Shown here piece after piece: positions 11,701 through 21,414 of a stretch of DNA of 60,000 bases (positions are counted from its first letter, which is position 1; each line of letters starts with the position of its first letter). The notes beneath the pieces are model-generated. The model searched no databases and was not told the DNA's origin. It saw nothing but the letters and a program-made list of their open reading frames with translations. Location of the stretch: the NCBI GenBank assembly GCA_037447655.1, contig JBBHKE010003003.1, positions 64,001-124,000 of the forward strand. The letters are read 5' to 3'. This stretch comes from Zygnema cylindricum. Its lineage: Eukaryota > Streptophyta > Zygnematophyceae > Zygnematales > Zygnemataceae. A program made the position numbers and the translations under genes.

Positions 11701-12743
11701 AGAAAAAGGTAATAAAACCGAGAGATTGAAAGAAAAAACCGGCAAAACTTAGAACTCACAATGAGGAATAACTTTCGGTTTCCGAAAACACCAGCACAGA
11801 AAAAAGATAACTAAACCGAGGGCTATGGTGGCTCCAACGACCAGGAGTGCCATGTAAACGCCCTGCAATGGAACGCCTATAAAAAAAAGGGGACAAGAAG
11901 GTAAATTGTAAGGTTGACGGGCAACCAACCATAAAAAGCATTAGGCAGACAGCGACTAATAACTGTTTACATAGTTAGTGTTATAAATGTAATAATTAGT
12001 ATAATAAACATTATTTTATGGCCAGTGGCCAAAAGAAACCCGGCATTGAGCTAGGCTTATTAAGCTTAAGAGCGATTCACTGGTCATAGATATGAAGTTG
12101 AAATACAATTGTTAGGCCCTTACAATTGTTGACATTGTAAGTACAAAGTAAGTGGACAGCAATTTAAAAGTTCCAGATTTGGTACACTAGAAAAGGCATA
12201 ATTCTCTCTCCCTTTCTGGCAGTGTCTCTCTCTCTCCCCCTCTTTTCGCGTTCTCTCCCTCTCTTCTATGGGAGGAGGGACAAATATTTGCTTAAGGGTG
12301 AATCCCAGGGTACTTACCGTTCTCTCCCTTTCTCCCTCCCTCTTTTGCTCTTCCCCGTCCCCCTCACTCTCTCCCTCCCTCCCTCCCTCCCTCCCTCCCT
12401 CATCTCCCTCTCTCCCTCTTTCCCCCTCCTCACCCCCTCCTTCCTCCATCCCTCAGCCCCTCCCCTCTCTTTCCCCCTCTCTCCCGAGATCTCCTCCTGG
12501 TGGTTCCAGTTCTTTCCATTTCCTTTAGGAACATTCCTTGTCTTCCCTCCCTTCTTCCTCCCTCCATCCTCCTCCTCCCTCTCCCTCTCTCCCCTCTCTC
12601 ATTCTCTCTCCCTCTCATGTCTCGCCTCCTCCTCCTCCTCTATCTCATCCCATCTCCTCATTCATCCCATCCGAAATAAGATGTCATCCCTCCCTCTCCT
12701 CCCTCCCTCCTCCCTCCCTCCCCCTCCTCCTTCCTCATATATA

Positions 12744-12842
<99 letters not shown>

Positions 12843-14770
12843 CTCCCGGAACTAGCTTAAAAACATATTCATCCCTACCTCCCATAGTAGGAAAACTACC
12901 AAAGAAAAGTACTACCAAAGTTACTTAAGGATGATCTTTAGACTCACCTTGGGCTGAGTTATCAGCAGGTCCCTCCGGAGAAGGAAGAGGACCCGGTACG
13001 ATGTCTACGGACTGGGGAGGAGGAGGAGGAGACAAAGCCTCATAAGTCAGGGGAGGAGGATACGGAGGAAGAGGAGGAGGTGGAGAAGGAGGGGCTGGTG
13101 GAGATGGAGGAGGAAAGGGCGATGGTGGTGGTGGAGATTCCACTGCAAAAAAGTTAAAAACGGGCCCACAGACTTAAACCGTGCAAATGAAATAAAGTTT
13201 CAAAATTACTTCAAAACCTTCAAATTTTTTAGGTATTTGCGGCTTCCCAAAAGGTTGAAGTTTGGGAGAGAGACAATATGTTATAAGGACAGTCTAAAGC
13301 AACTCCAGCATTGGTGGAATGGAGATAAACGACAGTCCTTGTTCCCTCATAATCTCAGGTAATATTAAGCTCGTAAAATGGACAAAAGAAACAATTAGGA
13401 AATAGTTCTATTTCAGTAGATAGGTCCATAGGTAGGTGCATCGGTGGTGAATCGTGCCTGAAAAACAGTCCCTGTGAGTGAAAATCCACTATGGAAATTA
13501 TTTATCAACAATGGTATATTCTCAATTCACTTATGTCTTAATGTAACAGTGGACAAGACATTAAAGGGAGAAGACAATAAAACTGCCAGAAATAAAAGCA
13601 AAGATAATGCAAACACAAAAAAAAAATTATTGCCAAGTAAAGGAATTAACATAAATGTGTACAAGAACAGAAGCAGGAAAAAATACAGAATAATCTTATT
13701 CTGCAAAAGAACATCGAGTGTCAAACCGGCTGGCAACGGATATTTTCTGTCCCTGATTATTTCTGGTCTCTATTTAAAATAAAAAGTTAACCAGAATTCA
13801 GGGCGAAATTTAGAGCAAATTCATTGCCATAGAGCGTACATACAAACAATGAATCGGAAATCAAACCAGAATTTAGTGCAGATTCATTGCAACAGAGGGT
13901 GCACGCAACCTATGAATGAGAATTTAGGGTGACATTAAATGCGGATTCATAAAAAAAAATGGTCCACACAATCTCTGAATCAGATTTCAAACCAAAATTG
14001 AGTGCAAAATCATCGCAACAGAGTGTACATATAAGCTATAAGTCATAAATGAAAGAAAAGACCATTTTTTTACTTAACAAAACAACACAGCAGGAGAGAC
14101 AAACAAAAGTACACTTACAACGAAAGTAATTCCGGGGAATAAAAAGAATTACTCCAGAGTAGACCGCATCAGCGTATGGAATAGAAGGATTAAAGTTCAA
14201 AATTGCGGAGATGGTCGTGTTGTACTTCGTGGCGATATCTCCCATAAACTCATCATCTTGAACAACATAGGTAAAAAGCTCCACTTTTTCTTCTCCTTTT
14301 ACAGGCAATGGACACGAACAGTTGATCGGAACATTCAACACTTGCGTTGGAAAAACCTTATTCATATTCAAGGTAGGGTTCAGAATTCTAGTCCAAGTTA
14401 CGTTTGACAGCCCTTGGAAAAATTTGTGAGTGATCTCATATGCTGTGTGAATATCAGTTAGAGTGTATGGTACAATGGCCATAGTTGCTCGAAGACCAAT
14501 CACAGAGCAGCAATTTATAGGTACAAAGAGTGTGACATCGGTCACAGGCTGAGTTTCGGAAGGAATATTGTTCTTCGTGGCAAGCTCTGTTAGAGAGACA
14601 TTGAAAAGTTTGGCTATTTCTACTAATTTGACAAATGGATTTCGCACAATATACGCGGCTTCGGAAGTGCATTGGATGTTTTGAGGGAGACAAATGTCGG
14701 TGGCAAAAGAAGGAGTCACAAATAAGAGGCTCAGTACAGCCAAAAGTCCTAATGGAAACCCTAACCTAAT
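5445..14770 (-). CDS. LysM receptor-like kinase, nine exons
   Basis: This is a cell-surface receptor of the LysM-RLK type. LysM ectodomains bind chitin oligomers, lipochito-oligosaccharides or peptidoglycan, and the kinase signals inside. Exons, reading down the minus strand: 14770-14119, 13142-12948, 11876-11760, 11513-11260, 11076-10941, 10594-10443, 10181-10036, 6341-6239, 5780-5445. All introns are GT-AG and phases agree; the sum is 2091 bases (697 codons with stop). Order: signal peptide, three LysM, Pro-rich linker, transmembrane helix, kinase with glycine loop, VAIK-type Lys, HRD and DFG, and a C-terminus ending ILGR, close to the SGR end of CERK1-type kinases. The oddity is that no in-frame ATG precedes the signal peptide; the best initiator position reads ATT. 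An undetected upstream exon is possible. The family call is firm, the ligand is unknown. Confidence 0.88.
6239..6341 (-). CDS. Exon 8: kinase C-lobe [12 protein letters not shown]
   Basis: Encodes (S)[15 protein letters not shown] and ISTD-like sequence to RIPLADW, the alpha-F helix and following loop of RLK/Pelle kinases. Acceptor ATGAGCAG, donor TGG/GTGAGT. Confidence 0.87.
7017..8764. mobile_element. Inner hAT-like element (1748 bp), same family, nested
   Basis: The ends TAGTGTTGTGTATCGG (7017-7032) and CCGATACACAACACTA (8749-8764) are perfect inverted repeats. The perfect 8-bp direct repeat GCGATAAG flanks them at 7009-7016 and 8765-8772. Subterminal blocks repeat CGATA/TATCG words on both sides. 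The middle (7750-8140) is a run of degenerate AGAATTTTTAGA / TTGAGAATT words and encodes nothing recognisable. It has inserted into an older member of its own family. Confidence 0.9.
9018..9080. repeat. Short tandem repeat of GCCGCCATTTTCA
   Basis: Three near-perfect units of about 13 bases plus one to two decayed ones lie inside the outer hAT-like element. A single related phrase (CAGCCACCATATTTTT) occurs at about 7445, so the array may have grown from an internal element sequence. Confidence 0.7.
10036..10181 (-). CDS. Exon 7: DFG and activation segment
   Basis: Encodes [12 protein letters not shown] and the activation segment through [15 protein letters not shown] to TSKSDVY. The magnesium-binding DFG and the P+1 loop [10 protein letters not shown] are intact. 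The donor splits a Ser codon (TACAG/GTGCGG) that is completed by exon 8, 3.7 kb away across the transposon-filled intron. Confidence 0.88.
10443..10594 (-). CDS. Exon 6: kinase catalytic loop
   Basis: Encodes [20 protein letters not shown] and the catalytic loop [14 protein letters not shown], with HRD Asp and following Lys and Asn intact. This is an RD-type kinase. Acceptor ATGTGCAG chosen because it restores phase; donor CAG/GTCAGA. Confidence 0.88.
10941..11076 (-). CDS. Exon 5: kinase alpha-C to hinge
   Basis: Encodes [19 protein letters not shown] and the hinge block [18 protein letters not shown]. These are textbook RLK/Pelle subdomains III-V. Donor GATC/GTAAGG, phase 1. Confidence 0.87.
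11260..11513 (-). CDS. Exon 4: juxtamembrane segment and kinase N-lobe
   Basis: The segment [20 protein letters not shown] leads into the glycine-rich loop [12 protein letters not shown] and the ATP-anchoring Lys in WAVKRA. The exon ends just after the alpha-C helix start (LELFQNE). Its donor is GAG/GTGACA, phase 0. Confidence 0.88.
11642..11826 (-). repeat. Tandem duplication of about 98 bp covering the end of exon 3
   Basis: The unit that starts CCGGCAAAACTTAG and includes the donor site and the RKPKV-coding end of the transmembrane exon occurs at 11740-11826 (exon copy) and again, diverged, at 11642-11739. The second copy keeps a GTGAGT donor on the minus strand but lacks the rest of the exon, so it is probably not spliced in. 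Confidence 0.8.
11760..11876 (-). CDS. Exon 3: transmembrane helix
   Basis: The exon encodes [20 protein letters not shown] continuing [16 protein letters not shown]: one membrane helix with a basic stop-transfer end (RKPK) that sets the kinase in the cytoplasm. Acceptor TTTTTTATAG, donor CATT/GTGAGT, both phase 1. A diverged copy of the 3' half of this exon lies just downstream at 11642-11739. Confidence 0.85.
12185..12845. repeat. TC/CCCT-rich simple sequence in LysM kinase intron 2
   Basis: A long polypyrimidine tract on the plus strand (CTCC, CCCT and CCTCC words) ends in an almost pure (TC)n array at 12745-12837. Long open frames across it are low-complexity artefacts (Ser-Leu or Arg-Glu runs). 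Confidence 0.92.
12948..13142 (-). CDS. Exon 2: proline-rich extracellular linker
   Basis: Sixty-five codons, dominated by SPPPP-type runs ([18 protein letters not shown] and similar), separate the LysM domains from the membrane. The motif resembles extensins and PERK-type receptor kinases, which contact the wall. The acceptor TTTTTTGCAG joins in phase 1, and the donor is AAG/GTGAGT. Confidence 0.82.
13791..14050. repeat. Degenerate tandem array in LysM kinase intron 1
   Basis: Four imperfect units of about 60-75 bases follow each other, each with the words CCAGAATTTAGTGC, GATTCATTGCAACAGAG, a GTACATA-type word and a TATGAATC / GAATCAGA end. The rest of the intron (13143-13790) shows nothing else. 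Confidence 0.6.
14119..14770 (-). CDS. Exon 1: signal peptide and three LysM domains
   Basis: A hydrophobic leader ([17 protein letters not shown], then ATPSFA-like cleavage region) precedes a CLPQNIQC pair. Three LysM units follow: [17 protein letters not shown] to [24 protein letters not shown] to VPINCSC, and [18 protein letters not shown] to VILFIPRN. The Cys spacing (CxxxxxxC, CC, CxC) resembles the disulfide pattern of plant LYK/LYP ectodomains. The donor at 14118-14117 leaves phase 1. Confidence 0.88.
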
Positions 14771-15398
14771 GGATACTTCTTAACCTAACAACAAGAGTCA
14801 GATCGTTCTGTGGAGCTAGTGAAGTTGATTTCCAATTATTGGGGAACTGAGATGACCTGGAATATTTCCGGATTGATTGAATTGAAGACACTGACATCCG
14901 CGCCGAAGCGCCGAGGTAAACCAGTGCGATATCCACGATCTTTTCCGATGTCTATCTGGCCAACCTTAATGTATAATACACTAAAAGTTTAAAACGAAAG
15001 TATGGTATTTTTCATTTTTTTGCCAAATTATACGCACAATTGGAGTAAAATACGCATAATAGGCTTTCCGTACGCGCTTTTCTGTACTAACAGTGCAGTA
15101 ATCCATTAAAAGTACGGATTACGGTTGACCGGTATTGTACGAAATTGTCATGCTAAACCGAGACTTTACGATAGTGTACGACAAACCAGAAGTAAATAAA
15201 TTTGCAGTACAGTTCTGTACTTTACAGTAGAGCTACAGTACTGCAGTAGAACCCGGATTCTCCGACATTAATTAAAGGACGCGTGCCCTGTTGTCATAGG
15301 GCTCATATCGTAATTGGTTCCATTTCAGTTGGTGAAGCGTACACGCAGGTTGAGGAATTTGATTGTGCGGCGGATATTCCGGCAACCCATTAGTCAAA

Positions 15399-16305
15399 GT
15401 AGGTAGCCGTTGGCAGAGGTCGCAAACGGTCAACCGAAACCGTGACCGACCGTTAACCGACCGCCCGCGTTGGATCCGGAACGGATTCGGTTGCCAAATT
15501 TTTAGGGCCGGGCGGTTGCGGTCGGTTGATTCACCAGAAAAAAAAACGGTCGGTTACGGTCGGTCAACCAAAAAACCAAAAAATATGAAAAATTTGTACT
15601 GTCCATACAATCCAACATTATTGTACTTTGTACTCTTTGGTATCGTGGAAGTACGTGACATCATGATTAGCGTCGCAAATCTGACACGGTAGTAACACTA
15701 TTTTTTTTGCAAATCTTAGGGAACGCGACAAAGTGTCGCAAATCTGACAAGGTACACCGCAAATCGTTATTACACTATAGAAATTATAGAGTAAAGAAAA
15801 AAATAGCGTCATTCATTCAAATTTAGTGTCAGGAGACGTGGCAGATTATGGTCCATGTCCTTAAATAGTGTAATTTGTTCTATTTAAGGTATCAATGTCA
15901 AAATTTTGGGGTGCCGATATAGAGTACATAAAGGCTAATAACAATTCACGGTGAAGAACACTATTCATTTCGCAAATCTTAGGGAACGTGACAAAGCGTC
16001 GCAAATCTGACACGTTAGCAAACACTATTCATTTCGCAAATCTAAGGGTACGCGACAAATCGTAATTATTGGCTTATTCATACGTCGTACATTAGAATTT
16101 TTTTTGCTTTTTCGGTAACGGGCGGGCACGGTTAGTCGCGAGATATCAAGTTTCGTTTAACTGTTATTTTCGTAAACGTCAATAGGTTAACGGTTAACAA
16201 TTTTGGAGCATGACATAACCAGGTCGGGCTTCGGTTACTCAGATTTTGAAAAAAAAAAACGGTCGGTTTCAGTTATGTAAAATTTTGACTTTTGCAACCT
16301 TTGTC
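15399..16305. mobile_element. Degenerate Ac/Ds-like hAT relative with ACGGTCGG subterminal repeats
   Basis: Imperfect inverted ends TTGGCAGAGGTCGCAAA (about 15410) and TTTGCAACCTTTGTCGCCAA (about 16285-16305) enclose clusters of ACGGTCGGTTACGGTCGG and its variants (15420-15570, 16190-16270). A related copy lies at 38870-39345. The subterminal motif recalls that of maize Ac/Ds. No transposase is visible and no target duplication was found. Confidence 0.6.
15655..16070. repeat. Dispersed repeats of a CGCAAATCTgACACG / AACACTATT motif
   Basis: Three copies of AACACTATT followed by a CGCAAATCTTAGGGAACG-type block occur at about 15693-15730, 15957-15990 and 16020-16055. Between them lie GTCGCAAATCTGACA words and two inverted TIR-like ends (15749-15775, 15935-15955). 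It looks like insertions inside the surrounding hAT relative. Confidence 0.55.
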
Positions 16306-16309
16306 GCCA

Positions 16310-18246
16310 ATAAAAAACCGATATTTATCGATATTTATCGGCGATAACACCGATATCGATAACTATCGGCGATATATGTACAGACCGTACAGATAAATGT
16401 ACGGCAAGTACACTCAACTGTACGTCATATTCCCCGGACGCGCCCTACTCACAACCCATATCTACTAAGGTGTCCACCAATCAGATCAGTGTTATTGTAC
16501 AGTTGTACAAGCATATAAAGTACAGTAGCCGCCATGAGGTGTGTACGGTTTGTTGAGATTTGAAATCTTTAGTTAGTAAATAGAGTAGACTTAGAACAGT
16601 TTCTAAAAAGTGGTATATAAGACTTACCTTTATTAGTGTTACAGTAGGCAAAGTACAATAGAGTGTATTGTACCTCTGCAGGTTTTACGGAGTGACGACG
16701 ACACGCGTCACGCAGCAGGCATTGGAATCGCCAGATCAGACGGACGGAATCTGATCCGGATATCTCGGAAAATATATGATACGGCTATTTTTGGAGTCAT
16801 ACGGATATTTTGGAATTATATGGTACGGAATATTTTTTATGATCATTAAATGGAAACGTCCGGATATTTCGGAAGTGAATTATGATCATTGATTTTGAGA
16901 GACGTTGACGAACGCGATTCACGTGGGACCGCAAGTAACGAGGCGAGATTTACGTGGGACCACAAAGTGACGAGGCGTGATTCACGTGGGACCACAAGTG
17001 ACGAAGCACTCAGGTGCTTCGTACTACGCGACCACATTTGGTTGGACTTTAGCGGCTACTGCTGACTAAGCATTTGGAACGTTGCGTGTACGATTAGAAC
17101 GTTTTGTGTACAGTTCAGTGTCTGTAAATATTTGAATAACATTAGTTTGTATTTTAGTGTGATAAAAAAATAGTGTTCCATTAATCAAGTTTTTAGAAAA
17201 TAATAATTAGGGTTTTGAGGTACAGTGACGTACAAGCAGGATGCTTTGTCGTTAGTCAAGATAATAACCGTAGTAACGGTTACCCAAATTAGTGTAGATC
17301 AGTAGATAGACACTGTGAGTATATAATTTAGGACTTAGCCAATTTTGTAGTATCCAGTTTTGGGAATATGATTTTCTAAGGGCAGTTTTTGGGAAACTTC
17401 CAGACATCATATCTTATGGTTTACTAGGTCATTTGAGCTGCAATTTTAGGAATTTTCAGTTTACTGTATCATGTATCACTATGGCAAATTTGAAGCATAT
17501 TGGCTTTCTGAGTCATATTTTGTGTCAGTTCTAAGTTGGCTGTTGAGTAGGTACTTTGATAGTTTCTGCTGTTTTTCATGTCTACTTCCACTACTACTGC
17601 TGGTTCTCCGCCTGCAACGGTGGTTGTAAAACAACACGGTTTTGGTACGGATACAATAAAACGATGTACCTTTCACATCCGACGCCATGGCTTTGTCCCT
17701 TTCTTCTTTGGGATCCACTAGAGACTTGCCACGTGTCAATCTGTCGGCGTTTTTGGTATAAAAGAGCCAAAAGAGCCATTCCGGGATGTTGGCGCTCACG
17801 CTGACCGTCGTATTTTCTCATTCTAAGTCGTCCGTTCGATTATGGCTGCGTGCAGAATGTTATTTTGCGTCCGTTGTATTTTATGTCTGTCGTCTTTTTT
17901 TCCGTTCCATTTTCACCAGTTTGTCGATACAATGCCGTACAATGCTGTAAAATTTCTGTTCAGTAAACCAGCTTGCGTTTTCTGTGCGGCATTGGCCGTA
18001 AAAAATTTCAGTTAAATAGTTACGGAACAGATTCGTATACGTGGCATGCCACGCTATATAATGTAAATAGTATAATACAATATATAATAAGGTACTATAG
18101 TATGCGTACTATATATTTTTAAAGTTATCGCCGATATTGAATTTGTTGGTCTCGGACCAATATATCGGTAACTCTGACCGTTCGATAACCGATAACTATC
18201 GGTATCGGTGTTATCGCAATAACTTTTTTACCGATACACAAAAATA
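16310..18246. mobile_element. Third hAT-like copy, inverted orientation
   Basis: The right end (18121-18246) is the reverse complement of the left end at 7017-7139, finishing CCGATACACAAAAATA. Adjacent 18030-18120 mirrors 7140-7240, including GTGGCATGCCACG. The left side (16310-16450) mirrors 8520-8640. The extreme left TIR is missing, apparently cut at the junction with the Ac/Ds-like element. The middle differs from the 7017-8764 copy and holds no clear coding sequence. Confidence 0.7.
16912..17008. repeat. Three-unit tandem repeat with TTCACGTGGGACC
   Basis: Units of about 31-33 bases (GCGATTCACGTGGGACC, then AAGTAACGAG) repeat three times with small changes inside the third hAT-like copy. 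Each holds a CACGTGG or TACGTGG core. Confidence 0.8.
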
Positions 18247-21200
18247 GTAATAAGTACCGTAAATTACACCGTGAATCGCTACAGTACAGTACTGAACACC
18301 TCTACACCTAGTAACCTAGCCTGTACTAAAAGAAAGAAACCTAGTTCGTACTACACGGAAGATTATCAGAGTAAAGAAACAAATAGTCTTGTTAACTCAA
18401 TTTTTAGTTCAAGGGCCTATGGGAAAAAAAATAATAACGTTAATTTACACATTTAACACTAATTTGGATACACATTCCCATTGTGTAGGATTCTTGGCCT
18501 TCGTTGACATAGTTTGAACATCTGACTCTATTTTCCCCCGTCTTTATTACAATGAGTTAGATGTGCGTGCGCTTTCCCACCTCGACGCCACTCACTTTCT
18601 TGTGTCGATGTTGTTATTAGAAGGAAATTTTACTGCCCAAAACGCGATGGTAAGACCATCAAAGTACAAAACATGACTTTAACTAAAAATAAGTGATGAC
18701 CATCAAAGGTAAAAGCCGAAAACCCTTAAGGAGTAAAAGCACAAAAAACGGTAAACAACAACAAAAGCCTAAAAGGGAAAGGTACTACAACAAAAAGAAA
18801 CACAAAAACCAGACAGTACAAACACTAAAATCTACCCTATACATTTGTTGCAAAAAAAAAGGGGGTCGTTGGTCAAAAGCCGAAGACTATGCCACACTAA
18901 AGGTCAAAACTACGAATATTGTCTATATGAGCCTGATGGTGCGAGGATAAGTCTCTGAATCCTCGACCATCATTCATCACCATGCTGTGTCGCATAAGGG
19001 CCAACGCTTGGCAACGCTTAAGGGCAAAGAGATAAATTGGGGTAACAAAGTCGACATGATAGTGGGACCATTGCAGCGATTGCATCTTGTATCATTTTGT
19101 GTGTTTTGGCCTTGCCGAATGAGCATCGAAAGAAATGGACCTCTTGCTCAATTATAAAATTGCCAAATGCGCAACAGGGCTTGTTTAAAAGCGAAGGGTG
19201 CGGCATATCGAGACATAGGCGAAGCTTGAAAAAAACTAAGAAGAAGATAAACGGAGTGAGGAAAAAATTGGTGTAGCCGCAATTTAAACTCTAGCCCTTC
19301 GGGTTGGACAAGATGAAGTCCACCACATGCTTCAACCATAGGGAGCGCCCCAAACTGGTTATTATTGTGATTACAAACTCTCTACTTGTAAATCAGCGAT
19401 AGGTTTCAAGAGCGAAATTAAATTAAAACAATGATGTTGCAAATATCATATGACATCCGATATGGTGGACTAAAAAGCCTAGCACGATCATAAACCAGAG
19501 GTACGTAGGGTAACTGCCGTCATGCATACATAAGCGTATTTTTTTTATCTTTTTACTCACAAATTAAATGGTGCACCAAAAAAATATTTTGCCTCACTTC
19601 TCTCTCACTTTTTTGTTGCGAATACTAAAGTTCTTACTGCCATCATCCATTGTGATTTAACAATGTCTTGTCAATCCAACAGTTTATAGGCTATTTGTTT
19701 TATCCCTCCCCTTCACTTTTGTTGATATGTCAGTTTACTTAACCCTTATTACAAAATCTAGTTACTGGTGTCTAAGATTGAAATCAGTAGCCACCATTTG
19801 TTTATGTTTCTTTAATCACTTTCACATGCATTTATCATGTGTTATGATTCCTCTCTTGCGAGTGCCTTAATTTTGAAGCTTGGCTTTTGGCTCTACTATT
19901 TTCCACAATAGGATTTACCCTAGCCTAGTTCACCACCATCCTCGGTTTTAAGTTCGACATCCCTCATCACCATTTATTTGGTCTCTAGTTTGGTAATACG
20001 TTTTTCTTTCAATGTGACGTCGTCTATTTGTTTCGTTGCAATTATGGGCGGGGAACCGACTCACGCATACAACGCAGTTTGTAATGATATCGCGTCTATT
20101 GCGTTTGTGGGGGGGTAACCAATTTGCTGAGATATTCCACATATTATTTATTCATGGTAGATTGGTATTAGTTAGCTCGATAATGCCCGATGTATTTCTA
20201 GAGAAATTGTTTTTCTAAGCCTACCGCGCTAATAGTCGTTGGTCACGTCCCTAGACATGTTAGAGTAGTCACGTCTAACAATGTTACGAAGAAGGGAGTG
20301 GTTATGCACACTGTGATGTTATATATCACTTTAATAAGTCAAAATTTGGTTGTTTAAGAATTGATTTGGATAAGTTCCTATAGACTTGTAGTCGACGAAA
20401 GTTCTGGTGGAGAGGGCATAAATGCCTTTCCGCGTGTGTGTTTACTTCCTTCTAAAGTCACCGTTTATCTATGACTTTGCATTGAGTCGAAACGTATTGT
20501 TAGATCTGCTATTTTTATCATGAATGGAAGTCTTTTCTGAAACTCCCCTAAAGTGGTTTGCCGAGCACGAGGATTTGAAGGGGTTACTTTTAGTTGTTCG
20601 TTCACAATATTAAGGTTTGATTAGTTACCAATATTAGGAATGTTACTTTGTTGTTGTTTTAGTTCTTGCTCATTCCATTGTCTTTTTTTGGCTTGCACTT
20701 ATTTGTTTGTTATCAACTCATTTTTACTTTTCAATTTTTGCTGCCATGTTTAAAGATGGTCTATCGTTGTGCTTTCAAAATAAAGTTGAGCTTATAATTT
20801 TATTGAGATATAATCGAGAATGAAGTCACACTTACAATTTGGATCTCACAAAAATGAATAATGACAACATACAATAGATAATTATATCAAAAAAACATGC
20901 CCTAATGTTAAAAGTAAACCATTTAGCTCTACGATAAACGTACTTGAATTTGCCAATACTATATCATTCATAGATTTGCCCCAAAAACGAGGGTAAAACT
21001 TCGATAGTCACATCACCGTGGCAATAATTCAACACGTATATTTTACCTTTGTTTAGGATTTTTTTACAACCATAGGAAAATTGCAGATTTGTGGTGGTGC
21101 AAACATCTAAAATAAAAAAGTTGAACTTTGGGGGAAAAAAATGGGGTTGTGTGGTATTAAAAATAGAATGTAGACTAATAGAAGTGTTTTTACAAAATAT

Positions 21201-21340
21201 AATAAAATTACGAATCAACCTCATTCTTTCGTATCCATACACCAATTGTAATTTGAAATTTGAAACAACATACGGTGGGTTCCAAAATAAAAGGAGAGGA
21301 AAAGGGGTTGATGGACAAAGAGAGAAAAAACAAGTGGAGG
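18247..21340. other. Gene-poor interval
   Basis: No gene is recognised here. Short open frames are scattered and lack family motifs. Minus-strand frames at 18897-19339 follow one another closely and could be an old degenerate coding remnant, but nothing identifies it. A CCGTGAATCGCTACAG word near 18268 resembles the inverted-repeat ends described at 38481-38546. Confidence 0.6.
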
Positions 21341-21349
21341 GGAGACGAC

Positions 21350-21414
21350 TAGGAGGGAGGGAGAGGGAGAGGGAGATAGATAAGTAGAGGGAGAGGGAGA
21401 GGGAGAGGGAGAGG
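21350..21414. repeat. GGGAGA microsatellite, left part
   Basis: GAGGGAGAGG words end exactly where the copia LTR begins. The array resumes at 33704 on the far side of the element, with AGAGG shared at both junctions. Confidence 0.9.

Noticed and set aside
12222-12860. Long open frames on both strands of the TC-rich tract
   Set aside because: They encode only Ser-Leu-Pro or Arg-Glu runs from simple sequence inside an intron.
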